Positions 1-5,290 of a stretch of DNA of 5,308 bases are shown in pieces (the first letter of the stretch is position 1; the number at the start of each line of letters is the position of its first letter). The notes under the pieces were generated by a model that was not told where the DNA came from, did not search any database, and saw only the letters and a program-made list of their open reading frames with translations. The position numbers and the translations under genes were made by a program. The DNA lies in contig CAMPAJ010000136.1 in assembly GCA_946631805.1 (NCBI GenBank), positions 1 to 5,308 of the forward strand, given 5' to 3'. The DNA comes from an uncultured Eggerthellaceae bacterium. GTDB lineage: Bacteria > Actinomycetota > Coriobacteriia > Coriobacteriales > Eggerthellaceae.

Positions 1-780
1 CTGGGCCGTCTGCACGCGAAGGGACCGGCGAAGTGCCAGTTCGCCTTTGACGGTGTCTGCCGCCGCGTCAAGCACTTGCCGCATAGCGCCACCGCTCTGG
101 TGCTGCACGTCGAGGGCGACCGCCACGAATGCGAGCTCCGAGGCATGGGCGCCATCGCGCAGCTCTGCCAAGGCCGCTTCTGCGCTGCCGCCCATTTCCA
201 ATATGTTCGCGCTGCTTGCAAACGTGGCGCCGAGCGGGTCGGGAATATCGTTCGCCACCTGCTTGAAGGTTTGCAGCAAGGTGAAGCCCGAGCCGAAGCA
301 GGCCGACATCGATTCGAGGGCGCCCGGAACGGCTTCGCGTACTGCTTCACGGCGCTTGTCAAGGTGATTTGCCGCAACAACCGCCGCGATCGCCGCCACG
401 CAAGCCGGAACCGCCACGGCGCCGACGGGGCTTCCCGTGATTGCGCCGGCGCATGCCGAAACGAGCGCGAAAGCGACGAGCGCGGAGGAAGCCAGCGATG
501 TCGGATCGGTGGCGTTGCCGTGCTGGGCGCAGATGGCGACGAGCTGATCGACGGTTTCGGCGACTTTCGGTATTGCCAGCATCCGCTGCGATAGCGGTTT
601 TGCAAAGGAGTACCCGTTGCGAAGACGCCACGAGAGCATGCCGCGGATGCCGCCAGAGCCCTGAGTCGCAAGCGATGTGGCGCGCTTGCGCGCTTCCGCG
701 TGCAGGGCGAGCACCGTGCTGAATGCGCATGCAAAGCCCGCGAAACTGGCTATTGCTCCAATGAGCAGGCGCGTTTCCAT
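1..780 (-). CDS. tadB: TadB-like pilus platform protein, 3' end cut off by window
   Basis: This is the first 260 codons of an inner-membrane platform protein of the type II secretion F family. In Tad systems TadB partners with TadC and couples the CpaF/TadA ATPase to pilin polymerisation. The frame stays open to base 1, so the C-terminus is missing. Seen: a hydrophobic N-terminal segment (about residues 3-25), a second hydrophobic stretch probably spanning the membrane twice (97-138), then a cytoplasmic domain from about 143. That domain has the family pattern VPGALESMSACFGSGFTLLQ, a conserved acidic/glycine region around 190-215, and QHQSGGAMRQVLDAAADT (226-243) followed by the basic stretch that ends in TAQ at the edge. 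The ATG at 780 is chosen because AGGAGGT lies 6 nt upstream. It overlaps the end of cpaF by 31 nt, consistent with one transcript. The family call is firm; TadB rather than TadC rests on position directly after cpaF. Confidence 0.9.
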   Translation of the reverse strand, partial: METRLLIGAIASFAGFACAFSTVLALHAEARKRATSLATQGSGGIRGMLSWRLRNGYSFAKPLSQRMLAIPKVAETVDQLVAICAQHGNATDPTSLASSALVAFALVSACAGAITGSPVGAVAVPACVAAIAAVVAANHLDKRREAVREAVPGALESMSACFGSGFTLLQTFKQVANDIPDPLGATFASSANILEMGGSAEAALAELRDGAHASELAFVAVALDVQHQSGGAMRQVLDAAADTVKGELALRRSLRVQTAQ

Positions 781-2072
781 TCCAATACCTCCTGTTCCGT
801 TGCTATTCCGTTTTCGACGACGGTATCGAGCCAACTGGGTGCTTGTTGCCACGCGCCCTGCCCTTCGGATGGGTTGCGCGCGTAAAGTGAATGCGTAAGG
901 CATCGCCCTTTCTCTCTGTCGAACGAGAACGAGACGACCTCCGTGACGCGGCGGCGGCCGTCAAGCGAGCGCTGGGTCTGCACGACGAGGTGAATCGCGC
1001 TCGCTATGTTGGCTTCGATGACGTCGACGGGCAGGTCGGCGACGTAGCGCACCATCGTCGTCAAGCGCGATATGGACTCTTCGGGCGAGTTGGCGTGCAG
1101 CGTCGTGAGAGACCCATCGTGGCCGGTGTTCATGGCGGTGAGCATGTCGAGCGCCTCGGCGCCGCGGCATTCGCCGACGATGATGCGGTCGGGCCGCATG
1201 CGCAAAGCGTTTATGACCAGGTCGCGTATCGTGACCTCGCCGACGCCTTCGGCGTTTTGCGGCCGGGCTTCCATGCGCGCGACGTTCGGGTGGGTTTGGA
1301 AGCGCAATTCGGCGGAATCCTCTATCGTGACGATGCGCTCGCGATGCGGGATCGCGCAGGATAAAGCGTTGAGCAGCGTCGTTTTGCCGCTGCCGGTTCC
1401 CCCGCATACCGCAATGCTCTTGCGGGCTCGCACGGCCCATATAAGAAAGGTTCTGAGCGGTTCGTCTACCGAGCCCGCATCCTGCATCTCCTCGAGGGTT
1501 ATGACGTGTTCCGAAAACTTTCTGATGGTCAGGTAGGGCCCGTCGAGCGCGATGGGCGGCACGACGGCGTTAACGCGGTGTCCCTGGGGAAGCCGCGCGT
1601 TCACCATCGGGGAGGCTTCGTCGATGCGCCTGCCGAGCGGGCCGAGGATGCGGTCGATTAGGGCGCGCAGCTCGGCTTCGTCCGAAAAGCAGCGCTCGGA
1701 AGGGAAGAGCGTGCCATCGCGCTCGAAGAACACGCAATGCGGACCGTTGGCGATGATTTCGGTTATGGACTCGTCGGCGAGCATTTCCTCGAGCACTCCG
1801 AATCCGAACAGGGCGTTGATCAGCTGTTCTACAAGCGATGTGCGTACGTCGGGCTCGACATAGGCCCACATGGGCCCTTCGAATAACCGACGGCAGGCGC
1901 TGCGCACCTCGTTGCGCGCTCGTTCGGGATTGTCTTGCGCGAATTCTGCGAGCTCGTCGACGGAGATGATGGTTTGAAGCTGCTTCTTGAGAATGGGGAG
2001 CAATGCGTTGCCGGTGTCTTTGGCATCGAGCTGGGCGCGTTCGGCCCGCTGTGCGCGGTCGTACAGGCTCAT
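750..2072 (-). CDS. cpaF: CpaF/TadA-family Tad pilus assembly ATPase
   Basis: A 440-residue hexameric secretion ATPase that powers Flp pilus assembly at the cytoplasmic face of the membrane. The length fits the CpaF family. Seen: an N-terminal helical region (1-90); the N-terminal domain with ESITEIIANGP (101-111) and ARLPQGHRVNAVVPP (159-173); Walker A GGTGSGKT (224-231); Asp box TIEDSAELRF (249-258); Walker B region RIIVGECRG (296-304) with the catalytic glutamate E301; and the His box TGHDGSLTTLHANSP (316-330). All catalytic elements are intact. The start is the ATG at 2072, which shares ATGA with the cpaE stop; AAGGGG lies 8 nt upstream. An in-frame start at 2366 exists, but its extra residues are an Arg/Pro-rich shadow of cpaE. 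The C-terminus (about 390-440) is an extra tail after the core. The gene ends in TAG inside tadB. Confidence 0.96.
   Translation of the reverse strand: MSLYDRAQRAERAQLDAKDTGNALLPILKKQLQTIISVDELAEFAQDNPERARNEVRSACRRLFEGPMWAYVEPDVRTSLVEQLINALFGFGVLEEMLADESITEIIANGPHCVFFERDGTLFPSERCFSDEAELRALIDRILGPLGRRIDEASPMVNARLPQGHRVNAVVPPIALDGPYLTIRKFSEHVITLEEMQDAGSVDEPLRTFLIWAVRARKSIAVCGGTGSGKTTLLNALSCAIPHRERIVTIEDSAELRFQTHPNVARMEARPQNAEGVGEVTIRDLVINALRMRPDRIIVGECRGAEALDMLTAMNTGHDGSLTTLHANSPEESISRLTTMVRYVADLPVDVIEANIASAIHLVVQTQRSLDGRRRVTEVVSFSFDREKGRCLTHSLYARNPSEGQGAWQQAPSWLDTVVENGIATEQEVLEWKRACSLEQ
787..793 (-). promoter_or_regulatory. Ribosome binding site of tadB, inside the end of cpaF
   Basis: On the minus strand AGGAGGT is a complete Shine-Dalgarno match ending 6 nt before the ATG at 780. 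It sits within the last codons of cpaF. Translation of tadB can therefore begin independently while remaining coupled to passage of ribosomes through cpaF. It fixes the tadB start. Confidence 0.85.
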
Positions 2073-3367
2073 CGGCCCCACCCCTTGCGCTTTCCAACGT
2101 GGCGTCCCCGGCGTCTGCCGAGCGCGCGTCCTTGCGTTGATGCGATGGCCTGCTCGGAAATTGCGGGACCGATGCTGGGCAGCAGGTCGGCCATGAGGGA
2201 ACGAACGCTTGCGTACAGGGGGTTTTCCGATTCGGCAAGTTCGACAACGGCTCCGGCGGCGAGGTGTTCCTCGACGTCGCGTCCGCCATCGCGCAGTTCG
2301 GCCACGGGGGTTCCGTGCAATGCGCACGAGACGTCGGCTGCTGTGAGCGGTGCGCCTTTCCCGCATCGGTTCAGCAGGAAGCGGAATTGCCCGGTGGCGA
2401 TGCCGCAGCGTGCGCAGAGCTCAAGGGCATGGCGGCAGGCGCGTACGGACGAGGCGCGCTGGTCCACGAGGAACAGCACCGAGCTGCTGCGCTCTATGAG
2501 GGCGGCGTGCTGTTCGGCCCAGGCTGCTCCCGTGTTGGCGACGATGACGTCGAATGAAGGCGCCAGCCGCTCAAGGAGCTCGGGTACGGCGCGAGAAAGG
2601 CTCTCGGCCATCTCGAGGCGCGGTGGCGCGGTGATGAGCGCCGGCCGGTCGGTGCGGGTTATTTCCGCCTCGAGCTTGTCGGGCCGCACGAGCGCCTCGT
2701 CGAGGGTCAAAGGGCTTTCGATGCCAGTCATGACGGCGAGGTCCCCGAATTGCAGGTCGTAGTCGAGCAATAGCGTTTTACGCCCGATTGCGTGCGCGCA
2801 AAACGCCGACAAGGTAGCCACCGTGGATTTGCCGGCGCCTCCGCTTCCGCTGACGACGGGCATGACGAAACAGCTTGCATGCAGCGTCGCGAGCGTTGGC
2901 AGCAGCGAGGCCTGGGTTGCGGGAGAGGGCTCTTCCTCGATTGCGGCTACGGTTGGCGACGAGCTGACTATGCCGGTTTTCGGGGTTTCGGCGGATTGGG
3001 CTTTGGCGAGGCCTTTTTCGAGCGAGTAGCGCTCGACGAACGTCGCCTGGCTCATGACCTCGTCGATGTTGGCCGTATGAGCTCGGCTCAGAAGGGAGCC
3101 TCCTCCGTGAAGCCCGAGCAGGCGCACTTTACGCTGTACGCAGTCGGCCTTTAGCGTGGCGGCAAGATTAATGGATTCCACGTCATCGCATGACGCAACC
3201 CATATTTCGTCGATGCTCGCGTTGTCCATGAGCGCATTGCGGGCAATCGTGCCGCTTTCGTATAGTTCAAGCCAGTGTTGGGACTCGAGCCTTTCGCCAG
3301 GTAGCCCTATGATTTCCGGATTAAGCCGGGTGAGTTCGTCGATGCAGAGCGCTATTCGTGCGGTCAT
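2069..3367 (-). CDS. cpaE: CpaE/TadZ-like pilus localisation protein (MinD/ParA fold)
   Basis: A 432-residue member of the CpaE/TadZ group. These have an N-terminal receiver-like domain and a C-terminal MinD/ParA-type domain and position the Tad machinery at the membrane or pole. Seen: a receiver-like N-terminus (1-115) with no clear phospho-acceptor pattern; a low-complexity linker (about 122-160); P-loop SGSGGAGKST (173-182); LLLDYDLQFGDLAV (199-212), the switch-type motif usual in CpaE; VIVANTG (274-280) at the Walker B position; LFLVDQ (298-303) and FRFLLNR (328-334), late strands of the fold; and an Arg/Lys-rich C-terminal tail (414-432). The usual signature lysine (here S175) and the Walker B aspartate (here A277) are absent, whereas K180 is present. 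The ATG at 3367 has GAGGAG upstream. The gene overlaps cpaF by 4 nt (ATGA), implying translational coupling. A plain ParA protein is less likely, given the receiver-like N-terminus and the neighbours. Confidence 0.9.
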   Translation of the reverse strand: MTARIALCIDELTRLNPEIIGLPGERLESQHWLELYESGTIARNALMDNASIDEIWVASCDDVESINLAATLKADCVQRKVRLLGLHGGGSLLSRAHTANIDEVMSQATFVERYSLEKGLAKAQSAETPKTGIVSSSPTVAAIEEEPSPATQASLLPTLATLHASCFVMPVVSGSGGAGKSTVATLSAFCAHAIGRKTLLLDYDLQFGDLAVMTGIESPLTLDEALVRPDKLEAEITRTDRPALITAPPRLEMAESLSRAVPELLERLAPSFDVIVANTGAAWAEQHAALIERSSSVLFLVDQRASSVRACRHALELCARCGIATGQFRFLLNRCGKGAPLTAADVSCALHGTPVAELRDGGRDVEEHLAAGAVVELAESENPLYASVRSLMADLLPSIGPAISEQAIASTQGRALGRRRGRHVGKRKGWGR

Positions 3368-3571
3368 GGGCGGTTCTCCTCGTTTCTTGGTGTCAAAGGC
3401 GGTTGAGGATGGCTGTTCGAGGTCGCTTGTGCTGGATTCGAGTAGTACTTGGATGTCGGTTGGGAGCGCGCTAAGGGTTTTGGTCTAGCGTGTCGGCTGA
3501 GTGCCGATCTTGACGTCTGCCAGATGGGCGGCTACGAAGAGCGGTTCAGTTTCGTTCTTGAGATGCGCTGG
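3368..3571 (-). other. 204-nt intercistronic gap between cpaB and cpaE
   Basis: This is unusually long for an operon whose other junctions overlap. No ATG or GTG start is present on the minus strand here, so no standard small gene fits. It is in frame with both flanking genes. After the cpaB stop TAG (3572-3574) come 28 sense codons, a second TAG (3485-3487), 39 sense codons, then the cpaE ATG. A small hairpin, TCGGC/GCCGA with a 5-nt loop (3493-3507), sits just before the second TAG. No T-run follows it, so it is not an intrinsic terminator. A perfect TTGACA word (3391-3396) has no -10 partner at the right distance. The gap could be a spacer, an mRNA processing or stability site, or a decayed coding stretch. 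Confidence 0.6.
3376..3381 (-). promoter_or_regulatory. Ribosome binding site of cpaE
   Basis: GAGGAG on the minus strand ends 8 nt before the ATG at 3367. No ATG, GTG or TTG lies upstream in the same frame before the nearest stop at 3485-3487. The site therefore decides the cpaE start, even though the frame itself continues upstream. Confidence 0.8.
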
Positions 3572-4291
3572 CTACCCCGCAGTCTCTTTGGCCTCCTTGC
3601 TGGCTTTATCCGAAGCGGTGTCGCTCGAAGCCTTTGATTTCGCGGGCTGTTCTGAATTCGGGTGGGGCAGGGCGAAGTGCAGGTTCGTCTTGTTTGAAGC
3701 CGAGATAATCCCTTCGACTATCTCGGGATCTACGGCGAGCGTGATCCAGCCCGATTCGTTTGAGACGAGAGAACCCGAGTCGCCGACTGACGTTGCCAGG
3801 ACAATCACGCTCTTCGCAAGCGGAGCAGTCCCGGAGCTTCCCGATGAGTAAACGTCGACGCTCATGCCGGGGCGAATGGCCCCGCCGACGGCTTGCACGG
3901 CTTTGGCGGGGACGCTCACGGCTTCGAGCCCCTGCGGAATGTCGAGGACGTCGCGTCCCTCTTGAAAACGTTTCTCGCTGATGACCTCGCCTTTGAGAAT
4001 CGAAGAGGTCGCAGTCTTGCCCACGACGGCTCCGCTTTGGTTGACGGATCCCTCGGGGAGCAGGTCTGCGATCCAGAGCTTGGTCTCGACCGACGACGCA
4101 TCGAGTCTTTCGCCCGCGGCGATATCGCGCGTTGCTATGCAGGCCTCGACCTGCTCGCCGCCGTACCGGGCGAGCGCCTCGGAACGCGCGGCATCTGCTT
4201 CGCCCTGTACGTTCCATAAGAAACCGGCGACGCACAACGCGCAGAGCGCCCCGCACGAAACTGCCACTATCGTCATATGCTTTTGCTTCAT
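3572..4291 (-). CDS. cpaB: CpaB/RcpC-like Flp pilus assembly protein with SAF domain
   Basis: A 239-residue membrane-anchored protein of the CpaB/RcpC family, exported to the cell-surface side, where its SAF domain is thought to contact the envelope during pilus assembly. Seen: a short basic N-terminus, one hydrophobic segment (about 7-26) without a clear cleavage site, and an SAF domain (about 49-108: ACIATRDIAAGERLDASSV, then LLPEGSVNQSGAVVGKTAT and ILKGEVISEKRF). The RcpC region follows, with PQGLEAVSVPAKAVQAVGG (119-137), IRPGMSVDVYSS (139-150), a strand 161-168 and LAVDPEIVEGIISASN (185-200). The Ser/Lys/Ala-rich tail (213-239) is probably disordered. The ATG at 4291 is preferred over the ATG five codons later because GGGAGG lies just upstream. 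A longer frame to 4381 adds a non-hydrophobic leader without support. It is the first visible gene of the operon and ends in TAG. Confidence 0.9.
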   Translation of the reverse strand: MKQKHMTIVAVSCGALCALCVAGFLWNVQGEADAARSEALARYGGEQVEACIATRDIAAGERLDASSVETKLWIADLLPEGSVNQSGAVVGKTATSSILKGEVISEKRFQEGRDVLDIPQGLEAVSVPAKAVQAVGGAIRPGMSVDVYSSGSSGTAPLAKSVIVLATSVGDSGSLVSNESGWITLAVDPEIVEGIISASNKTNLHFALPHPNSEQPAKSKASSDTASDKASKEAKETAG

Positions 4292-4295
4292 GGAG

Positions 4296-4301
4296 CCTCC
4301 C
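4296..4301 (-). promoter_or_regulatory. Ribosome binding site of cpaB
   Basis: GGGAGG on the minus strand, 4 nt before the ATG at 4291. The spacing is at the short end of normal. It would be 19 nt from the alternative ATG at 4276, which makes the upstream ATG the better start. Confidence 0.65.
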
Positions 4302-4321
4302 GCCTGTTGGGTAACAAGGGC

Positions 4322-4327
4322 ATTATC
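4322..4327 (-). promoter_or_regulatory. Candidate -10 element for the cpaB-cpaE-cpaF-tadB operon
   Basis: GATAAT on the minus strand matches the sigma-70-type -10 hexamer at five of six positions. It would place the transcript start around 4315, about 24 nt ahead of the cpaB ATG. No convincing -35 hexamer lies 16-18 nt upstream (the spot reads about CCTGCA), so an activator or another sigma factor may be needed, or the true promoter may lie further right. This is inference from sequence only. Confidence 0.3.
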
Positions 4328-4450
4328 CGAGGTGAACCTTTCCCTGCAGGTCGGTGTGCGCAAGCGCGATTCGGCGCGCAAAACGGAGTAGGGCTGGTCT
4401 GCCCCTTGCTGGAAGCGTGAGGTCAGTTGCTATGGCATAGCTGCATCCTC

Positions 4451-4525
4451 GTTGGCATACCGTCGCAAGTTGGCCGAAAAAGCGTGTTTTGTTGGCCTCT
4501 ATCAAAAAAAAACGAGCAATTTGGC
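4451..4525 (+). repeat. Cluster of short TTGGC direct repeats, possible operator
   Basis: GTTGGC occurs at 4451, 4469 and 4491, and TTTGGC at 4520, all in the same orientation (GCCAAC/GCCAAA read toward cpaB). Start-to-start spacings are 18, 22 and 29 nt, the first two near two helical turns. They lie 160-235 nt upstream of the cpaB start. A role as a regulator binding site is a guess; the words are short. Confidence 0.3.
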
Positions 4526-4609
4526 AGGTGGCAAAGCTTTCGCGCAAGGTCCGTTGTGAGTTTTTCTTGGGTTCGGCAGTGTGGAAATGTGCCTTCCGCG
4601 TGCAGTGGA

Positions 4610-4638
4610 TTGCCATTTTTCCCAGAATGTGCGAAGAT
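4610..4638 (+). promoter_or_regulatory. Candidate promoter of tRNA-Val
   Basis: TTGCCA (4610-4615, five of six matches to the -35 consensus) is followed after 17 nt by GAAGAT (4633-4638, three of six to the -10 consensus), preceded by TG at 4630-4631 as in an extended -10. Transcription would start near 4645, leaving a leader of a few nucleotides before the mature tRNA 5' end at 4651, as usual for tRNA genes. The -10 is weak, so this is provisional. Confidence 0.45.
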
Positions 4639-4650
4639 GCGTGTTCGACT

Positions 4651-4725
4651 GGTCGAGTGGCGCAGCGGGAGCGCAGGTGCCTTACAAGCACAAGGTCGGG
4701 GGTTCAAATCCCTCCTCGACCACCA
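4651..4725 (+). tRNA. tRNA-Val (anticodon UAC), CCA encoded
   Basis: A full cloverleaf can be drawn. The acceptor stem GGTCGAG (4651-4657) pairs perfectly with CTCGACC (4715-4721). The D stem GCGC/GCGC (4660-4663 with 4671-4674) encloses the loop AGCGGGA. The anticodon stem GGTGC/GCACA (4676-4680 with 4688-4692) encloses the loop CTTACAA, with anticodon TAC at 4683-4685. The variable loop is AGGTC (4693-4697). The T stem GGGGG/CCCTC (one G-U) encloses TTCAAAT (4703-4709). A73 is followed by an encoded CCA (4723-4725). Anticodon UAC reads valine GUN codons, chiefly GUA and GUG. The outermost anticodon-stem pair is a G-A mismatch (4676/4692). The gene stands alone, between its own candidate promoter and a terminator, divergent from the pilus operon. 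Confidence 0.95.
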
Positions 4726-4736
4726 TTGAATACAGG

Positions 4737-4773
4737 CAGGTCAGGCAGTAGTTCTGCCTGACCTGTTTATTTT
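4737..4773 (+). terminator. Intrinsic terminator after tRNA-Val
   Basis: A perfect 12-bp stem, CAGGTCAGGCAG (4737-4748) and CTGCCTGACCTG (4754-4765), closes a 5-nt loop TAGTT and is followed by TTTATTTT (4766-4773). It begins 11 nt after the tRNA CCA end. The U-tract is only on the plus side, so it ends the tRNA transcript and separates it from the downstream small gene. Confidence 0.95.
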
Positions 4774-4817
4774 AGGGTTGGGATTTGCCCGACACGTAAT
4801 CCCGACAACGTATGTCT

Positions 4818-4822
4818 GGAGG
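4818..4822 (+). promoter_or_regulatory. Ribosome binding site of the 98-aa zinc-ribbon-like gene
   Basis: GGAGG lies 8 nt before the ATG at 4831 and selects it. An out-of-frame ATG at 4823 abuts the site and would be too close to use. No convincing promoter pair is visible in the 44 nt between the tRNA terminator and this site, although one must lie there or readthrough must occur. Confidence 0.7.
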
Positions 4823-4830
4823 ATGGCCGA

Positions 4831-5127
4831 ATGGGAAGCAAGAAGCGCTCGGCGCGCGCCAAGCAAGTGGCCGAGTTCAAGGCGCAGCTGGGAAGCGACA
4901 TGGACTTCCTGTTCGAGCGCGAGGAGCGCCATCAAGCCAACATTTCCCGTGAAAAGGAACAGGCCCTGCGTTACAAGGCCTGCGAATCGAAGAACCGCTA
5001 TTCGTGTCGTGACGATGCCGAAGAGGCCATTCGCTTATGCGCCGAGCACGGCACCACGGGCTTGCATAGCTACCGTTGCCCGCACTGCAAAGGCTGGCAT
5101 CTAACGTCCAAGCCCCAGCGCTCGTAA
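4831..5127 (+). CDS. Small protein with C-terminal CxxCxGWH zinc-ribbon-like motif
   Basis: A 98-residue soluble, highly charged protein of unknown function. Seen: a basic start (residues 4-11, KKRSARAK), a charged, probably helical and possibly coiled-coil region (12-50), then a compact C-terminal module. That module has C51, KNRYSC (54-59), a helix EEAIRLCAEH (64-73) and YRCPHCKGWHLTS (81-93). C83, C86 and H90 look like metal ligands; C51, C59 or C70 could provide the fourth. The layout (aromatic-basic strand, alanine-rich helix, then YxCPxCxGWHLT) resembles small uncharacterised phage-type and actinobacterial proteins, so a nucleic-acid-binding role is conceivable but not shown. Codon use is like the neighbours, with a strong ribosome site and a TAA stop. 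It stands behind the tRNA terminator and is probably a separate transcription unit. Confidence 0.85.
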   Translation: MGSKKRSARAKQVAEFKAQLGSDMDFLFEREERHQANISREKEQALRYKACESKNRYSCRDDAEEAIRLCAEHGTTGLHSYRCPHCKGWHLTSKPQRS

Positions 5128-5140
5128 CGCAATGGCCAAC

Positions 5141-5175
5141 CCATCCAACCTGAGTCGTTCGAGCAAGTTGGATGG
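5141..5175. repeat. Inverted repeat downstream of the small gene
   Basis: CCATCCAAC (5141-5149) and GTTGGATGG (5167-5175) are perfect 9-bp arms. After one C/A mismatch a further TG/CA pair can form, leaving an 11-nt loop. It starts 13 nt after the stop codon of the 98-aa gene. There is no T-run on either side, so it is not a classical intrinsic terminator. It could be a factor-assisted 3' end, an mRNA-stabilising hairpin or a protein site. Confidence 0.5.
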
Positions 5176-5281
5176 ATCAGGGCCGGTATTCTCAACTTGG
5201 TCGCGGTTGCTGCTCAGTTTCCCAGCAGCCCTGTCCAGGAGGCCGATGGGGTTGTGAGCGATTCTGCAGCCACTCTTCCTG

Positions 5282-5290
5282 TTATACACA
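5282..5290 (+). other. Single perfect DnaA-box word
   Basis: TTATACACA matches the DnaA box consensus TTATNCACA exactly. It is alone: no other box, AT-rich unwinding region or replication gene is visible in the window. This is more likely a titration or regulatory site, or chance, than an origin. Confidence 0.3.

Larger units (their letters stand above)
4292..4650. other. Divergent intergenic region between cpaB and tRNA-Val
   Basis: No credible gene. The open frames here have no ribosome site or recognisable protein, and one minus-strand frame runs antisense through the tRNA. The region must hold the promoters of both divergent units. The stretch from about 4440 to 4620 is visibly richer in A/T than the flanking genes, as expected of a control region. 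Contents noted: candidate -10 for cpaB (4322-4327), palindrome CTATGGCATAG (4430-4440), four TTGGC words (4452-4525), an A9 tract (4504-4512) and a candidate tRNA promoter (4610-4638). Confidence 0.6.

Noticed and set aside
891..1536. Long plus-strand frames opposite cpaF (and similar ones opposite cpaE and tadB)
   Set aside because: Opposite-strand shadows of GC-rich genes whose minus-strand products carry full conserved motifs.
2073..2366. N-terminal extension of cpaF to an in-frame ATG at 2366
   Set aside because: It would overlap cpaE by almost 300 nt. The added residues are an Arg/Pro-rich shadow of the cpaE frame, and ATG 2072 has the ATGA junction and a plausible ribosome site.
3391..3396. 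Perfect TTGACA on the minus strand in the cpaB-cpaE gap as an internal promoter
   Set aside because: Seventeen nucleotides downstream the sequence reads CCGCCC, so there is no -10 element, and the site abuts the cpaE ribosome binding site.
4292..4381. N-terminal extension of cpaB to a start at 4381
   Set aside because: The extra 30 residues would precede the membrane anchor, have no ribosome site, and the GGGAGG site supports ATG 4291.
4430..4440. Palindrome CTATGGCATAG upstream of cpaB
   Set aside because: Arms of only 5 bp around one base; not distinguishable from chance without conservation data.
4504..4525. T9 on the minus strand as an intrinsic terminator
   Set aside because: No stable GC-rich hairpin directly precedes it on the minus strand; only about 4 bp can form.
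4323..4707. Minus-strand open frames across the divergent region and tRNA
   Set aside because: They run antisense through the tRNA, show no domain or ribosome site and have a composition typical of shadow frames.
4651..4725. tRNA 3' end as an integration site for a mobile element
   Set aside because: No repeat of the tRNA 3' end and no integrase are visible in the window.
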